Positions 8,085 through 16,374 of a stretch of DNA of 64,000 bases are shown one piece after another. How positions within the stretch are numbered: position 1 is the first letter of the stretch; the number at the start of each line of letters is the position of its first letter. The stretch is from CAIXOA01 sp041653635 (GTDB lineage: Archaea; Micrarchaeota; Micrarchaeia; Anstonellales; Bilamarchaeaceae). The notes under the pieces were generated by a model. The model was given only the letters and a program-made list of their open reading frames with translations. It ran no database searches and was not told the origin of the DNA. The stretch lies in contig JBAZFC010000001.1 of the NCBI GenBank assembly GCA_041653635.1, forward strand, positions 963,569 to 1,027,568, in the 5' to 3' direction. The position numbers and the translations under genes are program-made.

Positions 8085-9623
8085 TCAAGATTGGTATCGT
8101 ATAAATTTGTTAAACTGATTAATGATCAACCCTTCCAAGTCTTCAGATATCGGATTAGAGCAGCTATTGTTTCTTATGAATTCACCAACATACTGCAATC
8201 CTAACGGAAGGACCGTTCTCCGGTAACATAATACTCCGCTTAGTAGTTTTCTGTCTTCATCAGTAAGACCCGCGCCTCTTTCCGTTGAATCACGAAACAT
8301 AAATGAATCAATAAGCTCCTGAGTTTTGCCACTAATCTTATATCCAAATTTTAGATTGCCAAAAAGATAATTTCTGATATGTTCTGCAATGAATGGTGTT
8401 CTGGTAGCATTCACTACAATAAGGAATGGGGTTCTTTGCTCACCAATCTTCTTTATTTTTTGTAGCTTTGGCACTATTTTCTGAGCTCTGTGTTGAGAAT
8501 GTATCCAGCCGCCTCCAGCATAATCTAACATGTCACCTGAAGTAGGGTGTATTACTTCAATGTTTACTGTGCACTCTCCCGAAACTAATCTGCCGTCTAT
8601 TATCCCTTTATACGGATAGGGTTCGTAACGACCCACCCAACTAAGTTCTCTCAAAACAGTCATTTCACTAATTGTATCGTGAAGTTCATGATCATTCCTT
8701 GCTTTTAACAACCTCTTTCTTACCTCACTTGTCTTTCTAGACACTTGTAGTGACCTGATGTTACTTTCTAAATCACATAATTCAACTTCACGTTCATCGT
8801 GCAGATAGAATAACAAAGGATGCTCGATTGGCCCATCTTTTAACATTCCACATAATTCTGGAAGAAATGAACTCAGAATATTATACTTAGACAAAGTTTT
8901 GTTAATTATTTCTTTATCATAATCCTTAGCAATATCAAGACCCAGTAAATAGCGGATGTAATCTGAAAAGTCTCTCGCCCCATCTTTTCCGTAAGTCGCA
9001 TCTTTAATGGATTTCACTTTAATCCCTTGCAGGGTTAAATCATCTACAAGCATTTGTTTCAATCCTTCTTTAGCCGCAGTTGCGCTAGCGCCTTGGTTGT
9101 ACATCACTGGCAGGATGTTTAAGCAGAACTGATGTATCGCCCATTTAAGGTCAGGTTTTGATAACCAACCACGTACGCACTTGACAAGCGGTAAAAGATT
9201 ACTTTTACAAAAACCGGGCAATATCACCACAATATCAATTATATTCCCCATCCCTTCCAGTACTTTAAAGAGTTCCGTAACCTCGTTATCTTGCAACGGT
9301 GATATAGAATCTGAGATATAGAAATTATCAAAGTGTGTGAAAGAGTGCTTTTTCAATATAGAAAAAAATAAGCCGAAACCAATCTTGCGATCTTGCTCGA
9401 TTATTTCGCTCAAATGGCACGAAAACATAGGCGTTCCAATAATTTCATGATCTTCATAATTTGCTACGTGCATTATAATTTCTGCCTGTTCAGGCAAAGA
9501 AAGCTTTCTCATATTACCATATGTTATAACGGCATAAGCAAACTCCTTTGATGAAATTACCTCTTTTCTTAGCTCAGCGAATGGAGCCATGCTCCTAAAA
9601 AGTTTCTGTTGTCTTAGGTCCAT
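8085..9623 (-). CDS. Unknown 512-aa protein, possible nuclease partner of the RM enzyme
   Basis: No family is recognised with certainty. The N-terminal ~300 residues look all-helical. The C-terminal part has a pattern reminiscent of a PD-(D/E)XK nuclease core: SEMTVLRELSWVG (acidic helix), then IIDGRLVSGECTVNIEVIHP (Asp, then Glu in a beta-strand pair), then a QHRAQKIVPKLQKI helix and the hydrophobic strand TPFLIVVNA. The usual core lysine after the Glu is not obvious. It lies 24 bases downstream of the type IIG enzyme on the same strand, so they are probably one operon, and it is A+T-rich like that gene. A defence role is inferred from position only. Confidence 0.7.
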   Translation of the reverse strand: MDLRQQKLFRSMAPFAELRKEVISSKEFAYAVITYGNMRKLSLPEQAEIIMHVANYEDHEIIGTPMFSCHLSEIIEQDRKIGFGLFFSILKKHSFTHFDNFYISDSISPLQDNEVTELFKVLEGMGNIIDIVVILPGFCKSNLLPLVKCVRGWLSKPDLKWAIHQFCLNILPVMYNQGASATAAKEGLKQMLVDDLTLQGIKVKSIKDATYGKDGARDFSDYIRYLLGLDIAKDYDKEIINKTLSKYNILSSFLPELCGMLKDGPIEHPLLFYLHDEREVELCDLESNIRSLQVSRKTSEVRKRLLKARNDHELHDTISEMTVLRELSWVGRYEPYPYKGIIDGRLVSGECTVNIEVIHPTSGDMLDYAGGGWIHSQHRAQKIVPKLQKIKKIGEQRTPFLIVVNATRTPFIAEHIRNYLFGNLKFGYKISGKTQELIDSFMFRDSTERGAGLTDEDRKLLSGVLCYRRTVLPLGLQYVGEFIRNNSCSNPISEDLEGLIINQFNKFIRYQS

Positions 9624-9647
9624 AAACGCGCCTTATCAACATGATCA

Positions 9648-12422
9648 CTATCTTTCTGCTTCGGTCTGTACGATGCTCTTTTCTATTGTTTTTTTCTCTG
9701 CTTCAGTAAGATTATAGCTGTCGTAGACTAGAATATCTATTTCTGCGTCAGTTTTTTGTATCTCGGCAATAAGACGCTGATTTTCATTAGAGCTTTTTAC
9801 TCCACTTTGATTTATTTTTTCTGATAGTTGGACTATTCTAGCCACTGCCTTACCAACTTTCTCTTTCTGGGCAGGAGTTACATTGGCAATTGGTAGCACT
9901 CTTAGTTGCGGCGCTTGAAACTGGAAATAGCCGCCGCTCATCCTAAGCCCCGAAAAAAGTTCAGAATAAACAAAACTCAGCAGTTTGGAATTTATCACTC
10001 CAGCAAGATATTCAAGTTCATCCTTATTATTCTCCTTCAAATAGATACAGTTCGTATTTATTGACGCATAAGAACCATCTAAATCTAAGAATCCTTCAAT
10101 CCTAAGTGCCAGTTTTGAGATAATAATTTTCGGGGTTTGGTAAATCTTCTTTCTAGTTTCACTAACCTTTGATAGATCGAGAGTTGGTTTCATAAGTTTG
10201 GTTCCCTTATTCATAAAGCTGCTAGAACCGTACGTAGTTGAGTATCTATCTATTGTTCCGGTATTAATTATGGGCATACCTGACTTAGTTTCGTTAATGT
10301 ATGAAGAATACTCATCCGCTTCAGCTGCAGTGCTAGTTGCTTGAACAATCGATATGCTCTCTAGTGATTTGCTATTTTTCATTATTTTACCGATTAAGGC
10401 GGCATTGTCTGACAAAATTACTCCCCAGATATGCTCTGGAAGAGCAGTAAGCCACTTTGATGATACGGTGTAAGACGTTTTATCGGCTAAATTCTCAGAA
10501 AATATGCGTTCTCCAAGCAGTTCGTATGTCTGACCAGCCTTTTTGTTTTCAAAAATTGAGATTATTGGGTAAACGGATGGGTCGGCGAATACCTGCACTT
10601 TTGAAAGATCCAAAATTCTATTCAAAGTGTATAATTTGCAGAACCACTCTCTAAACGCCACTGCGTATGGCGCAGAGAGATATTTGTTCGGTGTGATAAA
10701 CGAGACAAAACCGCCTTCTCTGCAGACCTTCAATGATTGCTCAAAGAACAGTATGTAAATATCATATGTACCCCGAGCTGTTTCATATTTTGTTTTCCAG
10801 AATTTTTTAACGTTCTCCCCGACCACCTTGTTTAATTGAATTGCATTTATATAAGGTGGATTTCCGATCACCACATCAAAACCCCCCTGTCTGAAAACTT
10901 CCGGGAATTTATCTTCCCATTTGAAGGCAAAACGACCAGCAATGGCTGGATCATCTACCAAACTATTCCCATTCTGTATCGTATGGTCCAGTTTCGGAAG
11001 CTTGTGCCTGTCTTCAGCAGATTTTAAGAGAAGATTCAACTGTGCGATTTCAACCGCTTTTGTGTCTAAATCCACCCCATAGATGCAGTTCTCCAGAACC
11101 CTATCCATGAAGGTCTGCAAACCCTTTTTGTCATCCGAACTCAGGACGGTCTGCTCACCGCCCTTCCCACTTTTTGCTTTATAAGATTCAAACCAGCGCT
11201 TAAATTCATCGTAGGCACGAATCAAGAAAGAGCCGGAACCACAAGCGGGGTCAAGAACTTTTATTTTCAAAGCTTCTTCCGGGGTCTTGCATTCTTTTAG
11301 CTTCTTCCCCAAAGTATTCTTTACAATATAATCCACGATATAAGTTGGGGTATAGTAAATCCCCATCTTCTTGCGCTGGGCCTTCTCGCTCTTCAAGGTC
11401 GCACGTTTCTCAGTTTTCTTAAGCAAAGTCCCTAGATATTGCTCGTAAACAGTTCCAAGAATATCCGCATCTATGGCAGAAAAGTCATATTTCAAGCCAT
11501 CGGGGCTGATATAGGTGTGGTTTATAACCTTCTCAAGCGTCTCATCGTCTATCTTAAGGTTCTCGGAAAAATGAGAAGCAAACAAACCACTATTATAAAC
11601 TCCATTCAGCTTGGAAAACAGCCTGTTCAGGTACTTCATAAGGTCGTATTTCTTGTCTTCCTTGCTCTGCCTTATGCACCATTTCAGGACTTCTTCTTCT
11701 TCCAGGCCGCGGTCTTCACAGACACGGACGAAAATCAGCCGGTCAAGTATCTTCTGTACAGCTTCGTCTATGCGCTCTCCGGCTTCTTCTGGAGTTCCCT
11801 CAAACTTATTGTTCTTGGAGATGCTCTTTGTAAGAAGAGAACGCCATTCCATCAAATCCTCAAAAATCTTCTTGTCTATGGCTTCGCGCGGGCGGATTTT
11901 GCCATATTTGGTCGCAACCTGGTTAATCAGACCGTGCTCCATCGCGTCTTTGCTAAGAAGCCACAGGTCATCAAAGCGTTCAAGGGCGTTTTCGAGCGTT
12001 ATGGGTGCAAATAGCTGCCTTATCTGTTCCTCTTGGTCGAAGTATTTAGCGTTATAGATGCGGATTTCGCGAAGGTTGGTGAGGACAACCCATGTTTTGT
12101 TGTTCTGGTAGCCGTATTGAAGCGTCTGGTCTACGTAGCGGTCTTCAAGGTCCTCTCGGTATGCCTTGGCTTCAAGCAGGAATTTCGTGGCGCCGGCTAG
12201 ATGAAAGGCATAATCCACTCTTTTTCTCTTTCCGGTCCCGTATTCCTTTATCACATCGTCTATTATGTCCCAGCCCAGAATCCTGAAAAGTTCGTCTATG
12301 TAGTCCTTGGTATTTTCTTCTACGAGCTTGTCCAGCTTGCCTTCGGACTTATGGCGTTGATATCTCTGGATGAATTCTGCAAGTCTAGACTTGGCTTCCT
12401 CCTTAGAATGAGCCATAATCAT
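9648..12422 (-). CDS. Type IIG (Eco57I-like) restriction-modification enzyme
   Basis: A 924-aa single-chain enzyme. The N-terminal nuclease domain has D70 and E84-A-K86 (VDYAF, then FLLEAKAY), a PD-(D/E)XK site. The N6-adenine methyltransferase domain shows YYTP, motif I DPACGSGSF (about residue 390), DLDTKAVEIAQLNLLL and motif IV NPPY (about 510). The C-terminal ~300 residues resemble the target-recognition/TaqI-like specificity domain and end in a coiled coil. Such enzymes methylate one strand and cut outside their site. Both nuclease and methylase motifs look intact. A TATA-like GTTAAAAAG at about 12440-12450 fits a leaderless start at 12422; a second in-frame ATG lies at 12416. Confidence 0.92.
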   Translation of the reverse strand: MIMAHSKEEAKSRLAEFIQRYQRHKSEGKLDKLVEENTKDYIDELFRILGWDIIDDVIKEYGTGKRKRVDYAFHLAGATKFLLEAKAYREDLEDRYVDQTLQYGYQNNKTWVVLTNLREIRIYNAKYFDQEEQIRQLFAPITLENALERFDDLWLLSKDAMEHGLINQVATKYGKIRPREAIDKKIFEDLMEWRSLLTKSISKNNKFEGTPEEAGERIDEAVQKILDRLIFVRVCEDRGLEEEEVLKWCIRQSKEDKKYDLMKYLNRLFSKLNGVYNSGLFASHFSENLKIDDETLEKVINHTYISPDGLKYDFSAIDADILGTVYEQYLGTLLKKTEKRATLKSEKAQRKKMGIYYTPTYIVDYIVKNTLGKKLKECKTPEEALKIKVLDPACGSGSFLIRAYDEFKRWFESYKAKSGKGGEQTVLSSDDKKGLQTFMDRVLENCIYGVDLDTKAVEIAQLNLLLKSAEDRHKLPKLDHTIQNGNSLVDDPAIAGRFAFKWEDKFPEVFRQGGFDVVIGNPPYINAIQLNKVVGENVKKFWKTKYETARGTYDIYILFFEQSLKVCREGGFVSFITPNKYLSAPYAVAFREWFCKLYTLNRILDLSKVQVFADPSVYPIISIFENKKAGQTYELLGERIFSENLADKTSYTVSSKWLTALPEHIWGVILSDNAALIGKIMKNSKSLESISIVQATSTAAEADEYSSYINETKSGMPIINTGTIDRYSTTYGSSSFMNKGTKLMKPTLDLSKVSETRKKIYQTPKIIISKLALRIEGFLDLDGSYASINTNCIYLKENNKDELEYLAGVINSKLLSFVYSELFSGLRMSGGYFQFQAPQLRVLPIANVTPAQKEKVGKAVARIVQLSEKINQSGVKSSNENQRLIAEIQKTDAEIDILVYDSYNLTEAEKKTIEKSIVQTEAER

Positions 12423-12479
12423 GCAATCCGTTTGTAGCTTTTTAACCCTTGCGTGGGTGGTTTGCCGGTGCCGGTGTAG

Positions 12480-12842
12480 TTAAGCGATTACATCCGAAAC
12501 TAAGTCAAATATTCCAAACCGGTTAAACAGTACCACCAAAGCAAAAATTGAGGTGATTACTACTTCTGATATATCAACCAAACCAGTATTAAGAAGAATG
12601 AAAGCTGCCGCCAAATAGCCCAGTATGTATGTCGTGTGCCAGTAAACCATTATAGTTCCCAATGCGAGCAGACCTAATACGGCGATCAGTTGATACGCAT
12701 TCTGTAAATCTGGCAGTATCTTGGCGGCAGGAGAACCTTCGCTTGCTATTGCAGGCAGGAGTGTCCCAAGCATGTACCATAACAGAAACGCTGAAACTGC
12801 AGCAGTAAGGAATGCACGCACCCCATTCGCAAATCCGGTCAT
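12480..12842 (-). CDS. Small membrane protein, about four helices
   Basis: 120 aa with hydrophobic stretches at about residues 10-32, 48-66, 70-87 and 91-110, so almost all of it is within the membrane. No family is recognised. It has an unusually clear ribosome binding site (AGGTGGG just upstream of the ATG at 12842) and a TATA-like ATTTAAATATAA at about 12872-12886, so it is a separate transcription unit and not part of the RM operon. On a defence-bearing element it might be an effector or immunity protein; that is speculation. Confidence 0.7.
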   Translation of the reverse strand: MTGFANGVRAFLTAAVSAFLLWYMLGTLLPAIASEGSPAAKILPDLQNAYQLIAVLGLLALGTIMVYWHTTYILGYLAAAFILLNTGLVDISEVVITSIFALVVLFNRFGIFDLVSDVIA

Positions 12843-12934
12843 TTATCCCACCTGGTTCGGGTTATTGCGGAGGTTATATTTAAATGTTAATCCTGGCATT
12901 AGAAGTGTGTAACAAGAAAATTAAGCGAATATTA

Positions 12935-13411
12935 TCAATGGCTATTAAATCCTAGTCTTTCTAGAATTACAACTCCATATTTTACTTCATCTACAGAGAA
13001 TCTTGGTTTATAGGCTCTCACAATGTCAACAATATCAGGTTCATTGATATTTTTTGAGTACTTATTCGACCAATACAAAATAGAAGACACTAGTTCTAGC
13101 TTATCAGAATCCAAAGATTCCATTACTTCTCTGACATTTCTTAAATCTGAAAATACTGATAAATCTGAACTGGTTAATTGGACTGAAGATATATCAACTT
13201 CTGAAATATCAGATACTGTGTCTTTCCATAGTTCATATGAGAATACACCATGAATATACCAAAAAAAGTCCAAATTTAAGTCTAATCCTTTTTCTTGGAA
13301 AAGATATGCAATTTTCTGAATTTTTATTCTATCACTGAGTGTTGAGTTGGAAGGAATACTTCCGAACAATTTCTGGTTCATAGTTATGAACTTTTTCACG
13401 TTTTCTTGCAT
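12935..13411 (-). CDS. Panacea (DUF4065/SocA-like) domain protein
   Basis: 158 aa. The segment RIKIQKIAYLFQEKGLDL followed by FFWYIHGVFSYEL at residues ~28-60 matches the conserved core of DUF4065/Panacea proteins (KLQKL-Y-x-y-GPYS-x-L). The family contains antitoxins and adaptors such as SocA that neutralise a wide range of toxins. No clear toxin is adjacent; the upstream 305-aa gene is transcribed towards it and ends 36 bases before its start, so that protein is the natural partner candidate. Function as antitoxin is inferred from family and layout. Confidence 0.6.
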   Translation of the reverse strand: MQENVKKFITMNQKLFGSIPSNSTLSDRIKIQKIAYLFQEKGLDLNLDFFWYIHGVFSYELWKDTVSDISEVDISSVQLTSSDLSVFSDLRNVREVMESLDSDKLELVSSILYWSNKYSKNINEPDIVDIVRAYKPRFSVDEVKYGVVILERLGFNSH

Positions 13412-13447
13412 ATCCTACACGCCCAAACATCACATATAAGCTTATAA

Positions 13448-14365
13448 TCACTTTTGTTTGTCTATCGAATCTAATCTTGCTTGGATTAGTTTAATAATTG
13501 CATCTACATCATTTCTAAGACCTGTTAATTGGCCTAATGCTCCTTTCTTCTGTTCTTCCCCACCCTTTGAGTCTTCTATGAGTATGTCTACATCCTCTTC
13601 AAGTCGGACGTGTATGCTGCTCAATTGATCTAAAAACCCTTCCCTATCTTTTTTTAAGCCTCTGTATGGCGATTCAATAATACATTGGTGTGTAGACCGC
13701 ATTTCGGGACAATTGAATTCGTCCTCACTAGTACCATCTTTTATTACCCTGTCCAATTCCATCATTACTCGGGTTAATTCAATTTTCAATGAATATAGTA
13801 CGGACCATTCTTTTTGCAGATCTCTTTTTTCAAGTTGCTCGGAAACATGTTTCTGAATTTTAGAACTTAATTGAAATATCTTTCCTGCACCTTGAAGTGC
13901 CCATGCAGTTTCTTGGGAAGTCCTAGAACGTTTAATTTCAAAATTATGGTTTAGTCTTTTTAGCGTATCCAGGCCTGCCGCAGCATCGTTTTCGTTTATA
14001 ACAAATCTGGCTTTCCAATCATTTTCTTTACTCTTAATGTATTCTAGAACAGTTTCATCGTTACTCGAATAAATGCTGGGTATTTTATCTCTTTTGGACT
14101 CATCTGGTTCTTGGTCTTTATCTTTCTCGATCTGCTGATCTAGAAGAATCTTATTTCCTCTTAACAGTATTCCATAAAGCAATTCTTTGATTTTTTCCTT
14201 TTCTTGCGGAGTACATTTATCCTTGACTACCACCAGAACTGAATCTTGGAGATTTTGGGCGTAACCACAATAGTTCCTACCCAGCTCTGATTTTATCGTT
14301 TCTCTTAATTGAACCCCATGCAAGTCAAAAGTGGGTGAACTTATCTCAAAAGCGCAAAAATCCAT
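13448..14365 (-). CDS. Unknown helical protein upstream of the Panacea gene
   Basis: 305 aa from the ATG at 14365. The reading frame is open 48 codons further upstream, but a TATA-like AATATTTATTA at about 14388-14398 lies 23-33 bases before this ATG, and the upstream part overlaps a strongly structured region. The protein starts MDFCAFEISSPTFDLHG and becomes highly charged and helical, with long heptad-like stretches (residues ~180-300). No motif is recognised. The 36-base gap to the Panacea gene on the same strand suggests an operon and possibly a toxin-antitoxin-like pair. Confidence 0.65.
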   Translation of the reverse strand: MDFCAFEISSPTFDLHGVQLRETIKSELGRNYCGYAQNLQDSVLVVVKDKCTPQEKEKIKELLYGILLRGNKILLDQQIEKDKDQEPDESKRDKIPSIYSSNDETVLEYIKSKENDWKARFVINENDAAAGLDTLKRLNHNFEIKRSRTSQETAWALQGAGKIFQLSSKIQKHVSEQLEKRDLQKEWSVLYSLKIELTRVMMELDRVIKDGTSEDEFNCPEMRSTHQCIIESPYRGLKKDREGFLDQLSSIHVRLEEDVDILIEDSKGGEEQKKGALGQLTGLRNDVDAIIKLIQARLDSIDKQK

Positions 14366-14431
14366 AGTAAGCTTTGTCACGAATGAGTAATAAATATTTC
14401 GATACGACCGGGCAAGGAGATATCCTATTAA

Positions 14432-14719
14432 GTCGCTCGTTCTCGCCTTCCGGCATGCTCGTTTTATTTCTTTGCCCTTCGCTTGGGCTGAAAAGCACTT
14501 AAAGTTCAAGCCCTTGCGGGTTCGCTCAGGAGAGCGAAAACTTTAATGTGCATTTTCGCCCTCGCTCCGGGCACGCTGCTGCTAAAGAGAATAATAACTC
14601 GCACCGAACGAGCGACCTCTACTGCTTCTGCGACTGGGAAGTTTTGCTCGCTTCACTCCTTTCAGCCCTTAAACCGTGAAATCGCGGGCTTCGGAGTGAA
14701 GCTCGCCGTAAAACTTCCC
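14432..14719. ncRNA. Gene-free region of nested inverted repeats, candidate structured RNA or regulatory DNA
   Basis: This is the core of the 476-base gap 14366-14841. Perfect inverted arms GTCGCTCGTTC (14432-14442) and GAACGAGCGAC (14606-14616) enclose another pair (14495-14506 with 14539-14551) that itself encloses a 7-bp hairpin with an AGGA loop (14521-14538). A third long pair (14636-14659 with 14693-14719) encloses an AGCCC/GGGCT stem. A TCGCT core recurs near 14433, 14479, 14522, 14562 and 14647. No credible coding frame is seen. It lies between divergent genes, so it could be a structured RNA, an operator array or a replication-related region. Confidence 0.5.
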
Positions 14720-14841
14720 CGAAAGGAGAAGCCGGGGAAGGGAAGTGGTGAAAAACATGGAAGAAAATGGGAAAACCGAGGTTGATGAAAGGAAATGGAC
14801 GCTCTACGAACAGAGCCGCGAAGTCGGAAAATGGTGAGGTT

Positions 14842-15204
14842 ATGCAGAATTTCAAGAATTTGAAGGTTTATGAGGAGGCATTCCGCCTGTCAAAGGATAT
14901 TTTTGAATTCATGGAAGACAAACAGATGAGCAGGAGGGCGAAGGAACAGCTCCTTGCCTCCGCGTCTTCCATCTGCGCGAACCTGGCAGAAATGGGAGCG
15001 ATTGATTCCAGAAAGGCACAAAATCAGAAGCTGGTGACCTGCATAGGCGAGGCAAACGAAACCGAGTATTGGCTGGATTTGTGCAATTCCCTGAAAATAA
15101 TCCCGCAAAGGGAGCATCTCAATTTCATGACTTCTTTGGTGCGTGTGCGCTCAATGCTTTGTAAGCTGAAAAAGTCGATTGAAGGAGGTGATGATGGTGT
15201 TTGA
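14842..15204 (+). CDS. Four-helix-bundle protein (S23/IVP, Avd-like family)
   Basis: 120 aa starting MQNFKNLKVYEEAFRLSKDIF, with RAKEQLLASASSICANLAEM and the EANETEYWLDL helix, the recognisable core of the four-helix-bundle family once named after 23S rRNA intervening-sequence proteins. The diversity-generating-retroelement accessory protein Avd shares this fold. No reverse transcriptase or template repeat is in the element, so a DGR role is unsupported. Start chosen at the ATG at 14842 because GGTGAGGT lies just upstream; the longer frame from 14767 adds non-conserved sequence. Confidence 0.82.
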   Translation: MQNFKNLKVYEEAFRLSKDIFEFMEDKQMSRRAKEQLLASASSICANLAEMGAIDSRKAQNQKLVTCIGEANETEYWLDLCNSLKIIPQREHLNFMTSLVRVRSMLCKLKKSIEGGDDGV

Positions 15205-15346
15205 CTAGAAAATTGAAATTTGAGGGCATGGAGGCTGAAATAAGCCCCTAAAACCGGCAACTGGGAACCGATAACAGGGAACTGGTCGCTGGCTGCGGCT
15301 TTTTCGGCCGATTGCTGACGCGTCTCGTGCAAGAGGCGTGCCTAGC

Positions 15347-15372
15347 GGAGCATGTGTTCGGAAACATGCTCC
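15347..15372. other. Hairpin in the gap between the four-helix and HEPN-like genes
   Basis: Perfect 9-bp arms GGAGCATGT (15347-15355) and ACATGCTCC (15364-15372) surround an 8-base loop. A TATA-like AAATATAAAAATC (about 15377-15390) follows and probably serves the gene starting at 15418. The hairpin may end the upstream transcript or act as an operator. Otherwise 15205-15417 holds no gene I can support. Confidence 0.45.
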
Positions 15373-15417
15373 CCAAAAATATAAAAATCACAAAAACAAA
15401 AGCAGACGGGGAAAGCT

Positions 15418-16044
15418 ATGCTCGAAAACAACACCCTTACATACGACCTAGAAAGGAAGACGGCAGCCATGAGATTTTTTCTCAAGGAAATCGATAAAAG
15501 AAAGAGATGGCATTGTGGTGAGTATAGCGATCTAGTACTTCCTCAAGAAGGTGTAACCGTAACAAGCGAGAATGGCAAAATAAGGACTGAAGTAAAGGGC
15601 AAAGCTTGGAGGATTTGGGAGGATGAGGCAGTGTTTTTTATTGAAGCATACCTCGCAGTCACTATGAGTTTCTTTGATATCTTAGCCAAGTGTCTTAAGA
15701 AAGGTTGGAAAGGTGAAGATTTGTATTTCAAAAATTTCATTGATGAAGCGCAAGCGCGTAATCCGGAGGATGATTTTTGTGAATATTTAAAAAATTTCAA
15801 GGATACGCATCTCAAGAGACTTTCGGACCTTAGGAATGATGTTTCTCACGAAAAGAGTCTTTTCAGAGAAATCAAACCATTCTTCAGCATTAAAGCCGAA
15901 CAGGGAAAACCAGTTAAAATGAGATTTTTGGTGTGCAACCTAGATGGACAGGAAATTGAGATTTTGGATTATTTAAACGGTTTCCAGAAGAACTTTGACG
16001 CTTTATTGGACAAGTTTGATGAAAATTATGAAAAAGAATATTGA
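15418..16044 (+). CDS. HEPN-like protein with R-x4-H motif
   Basis: 208 aa, mostly helical. Residues ~135-145 read LSDLRNDVSHEKS, giving the R-N-x-x-x-H (R-x4-6-H) motif that forms the catalytic pair of HEPN ribonucleases; an EAVFFIEAYLAVTMSFFDIL helix upstream fits the bundle. The start ATG at 15418 follows a GGGGAAAG ribosome site. It lies 13 bases upstream of the int(N) start on the same strand, so the two are probably co-transcribed. Ribonuclease or abortive-infection activity is plausible from the motif but unproven. Confidence 0.65.
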   Translation: MLENNTLTYDLERKTAAMRFFLKEIDKRKRWHCGEYSDLVLPQEGVTVTSENGKIRTEVKGKAWRIWEDEAVFFIEAYLAVTMSFFDILAKCLKKGWKGEDLYFKNFIDEAQARNPEDDFCEYLKNFKDTHLKRLSDLRNDVSHEKSLFREIKPFFSIKAEQGKPVKMRFLVCNLDGQEIEILDYLNGFQKNFDALLDKFDENYEKEY

Positions 16045-16057
16045 AGAGGTGCAAAAT

Positions 16058-16218
16058 ATGAAAGATATGACTGAATTGAAAACCAATCGGGCCCAAAACC
16101 TAAGATATTTGAATTCAAAGAAATTTGACTACAAAAACAGAAAATCTCCGGCGTCCGGAAACTGGAAACCCGAGACGGAAAACTCTAGATGGGCCCACGG
16201 AGATTTGAACTCCGGACC
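16058..16218 (+). CDS. Tyrosine integrase, N-terminal part int(N) of a partitioned gene
   Basis: The frame starts MKDMTELKTNRAQN at the ATG 16058, preceded by a good ribosome site (GAGGTG at 16046-16051). It runs through the attR repeat as ...SRWAHGDLNSGP, in the same frame as the int(C) frame at 5824. Removing the element joins 161 bases here (16058-16218) to 922 bases there (5838-6759) = 1,083 bases = 361 codons without a stop. This is the SSV-type arrangement, in which attP lies inside the 5' part of the integrase gene. In the chromosome the frame reads on antisense into the tRNA and stops at 16267. Confidence 0.85.
16189..16218. repeat. attR: 30-bp direct repeat inside tRNA-Ile
   Basis: Identical to 5808-5837 in the same orientation. 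It covers the T-arm, 3' acceptor strand and discriminator of tRNA-Ile and one base beyond, so recombination leaves the tRNA intact at this end. Confidence 0.93.
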
Positions 16219-16264
16219 TTTCGATTATCAGTCGAACGCTCCAACCTGGCTGAGCTATGGGCCC
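16190..16264 (-). tRNA. tRNA-Ile (anticodon GAU)
   Basis: On the minus strand the cloverleaf is complete: acceptor GGGCCCA/TGGGCCC, D-stem GCTC/GAGC, anticodon stem TTCGA/TCGAA around CTGATAA (anticodon GAT), T-stem CGGAG/CTCCG with loop TTCAAAT, and discriminator A. CCA is not encoded and no intron is present. A TATA-like TTTTTAAAAA at about 16296-16305 lies upstream. Its 3' half is the attachment site of the 10.4-kb element, so the left repeat is only a fragment and not a second tRNA. Confidence 0.97.
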
Positions 16265-16374
16265 TAGAATAGGGAAATAATATCTGGATGCTATCTTTTT
16301 AAAAATGAGGGCAGGGCGGCGCATGGGGCGGGGCTCAAGGTTTATAAAGAATGTGTGTGTAATTATTAATTATT

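Larger units (their letters stand above)
5808..16218. mobile_element. Integrative element in tRNA-Ile(GAU), 10.4 kb
   Basis: The element is bounded by the 30-bp direct repeats at 5808-5837 and 16189-16218. It contains an integrase gene split between its two ends, a restriction-modification locus, two HEPN-like genes, a Panacea-like gene, small unknown proteins and a structured intergenic region. Much of it (about 6.8-14.4 kb) is visibly more A+T-rich than its flanks. No capsid, portal, terminase or obvious replication initiator is seen, so it looks like a defence-carrying plasmid-like integrative element or a reduced virus remnant rather than a full provirus. Confidence 0.9.

Noticed and set aside
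14366..14841. CRISPR array or CRISPR-like repeats
   Set aside because: The recurring TCGCT core is short, unevenly spaced and part of inverted repeats; there are no spacers of constant length and no cas genes in the window.
14842..15204. Diversity-generating retroelement
   Set aside because: Only an Avd-like protein is present; no reverse transcriptase, template or variable repeat was found.
15024..15332. 102-aa minus-strand ORF
   Set aside because: Antisense to the four-helix-bundle gene; Ser/Pro-rich shadow composition.
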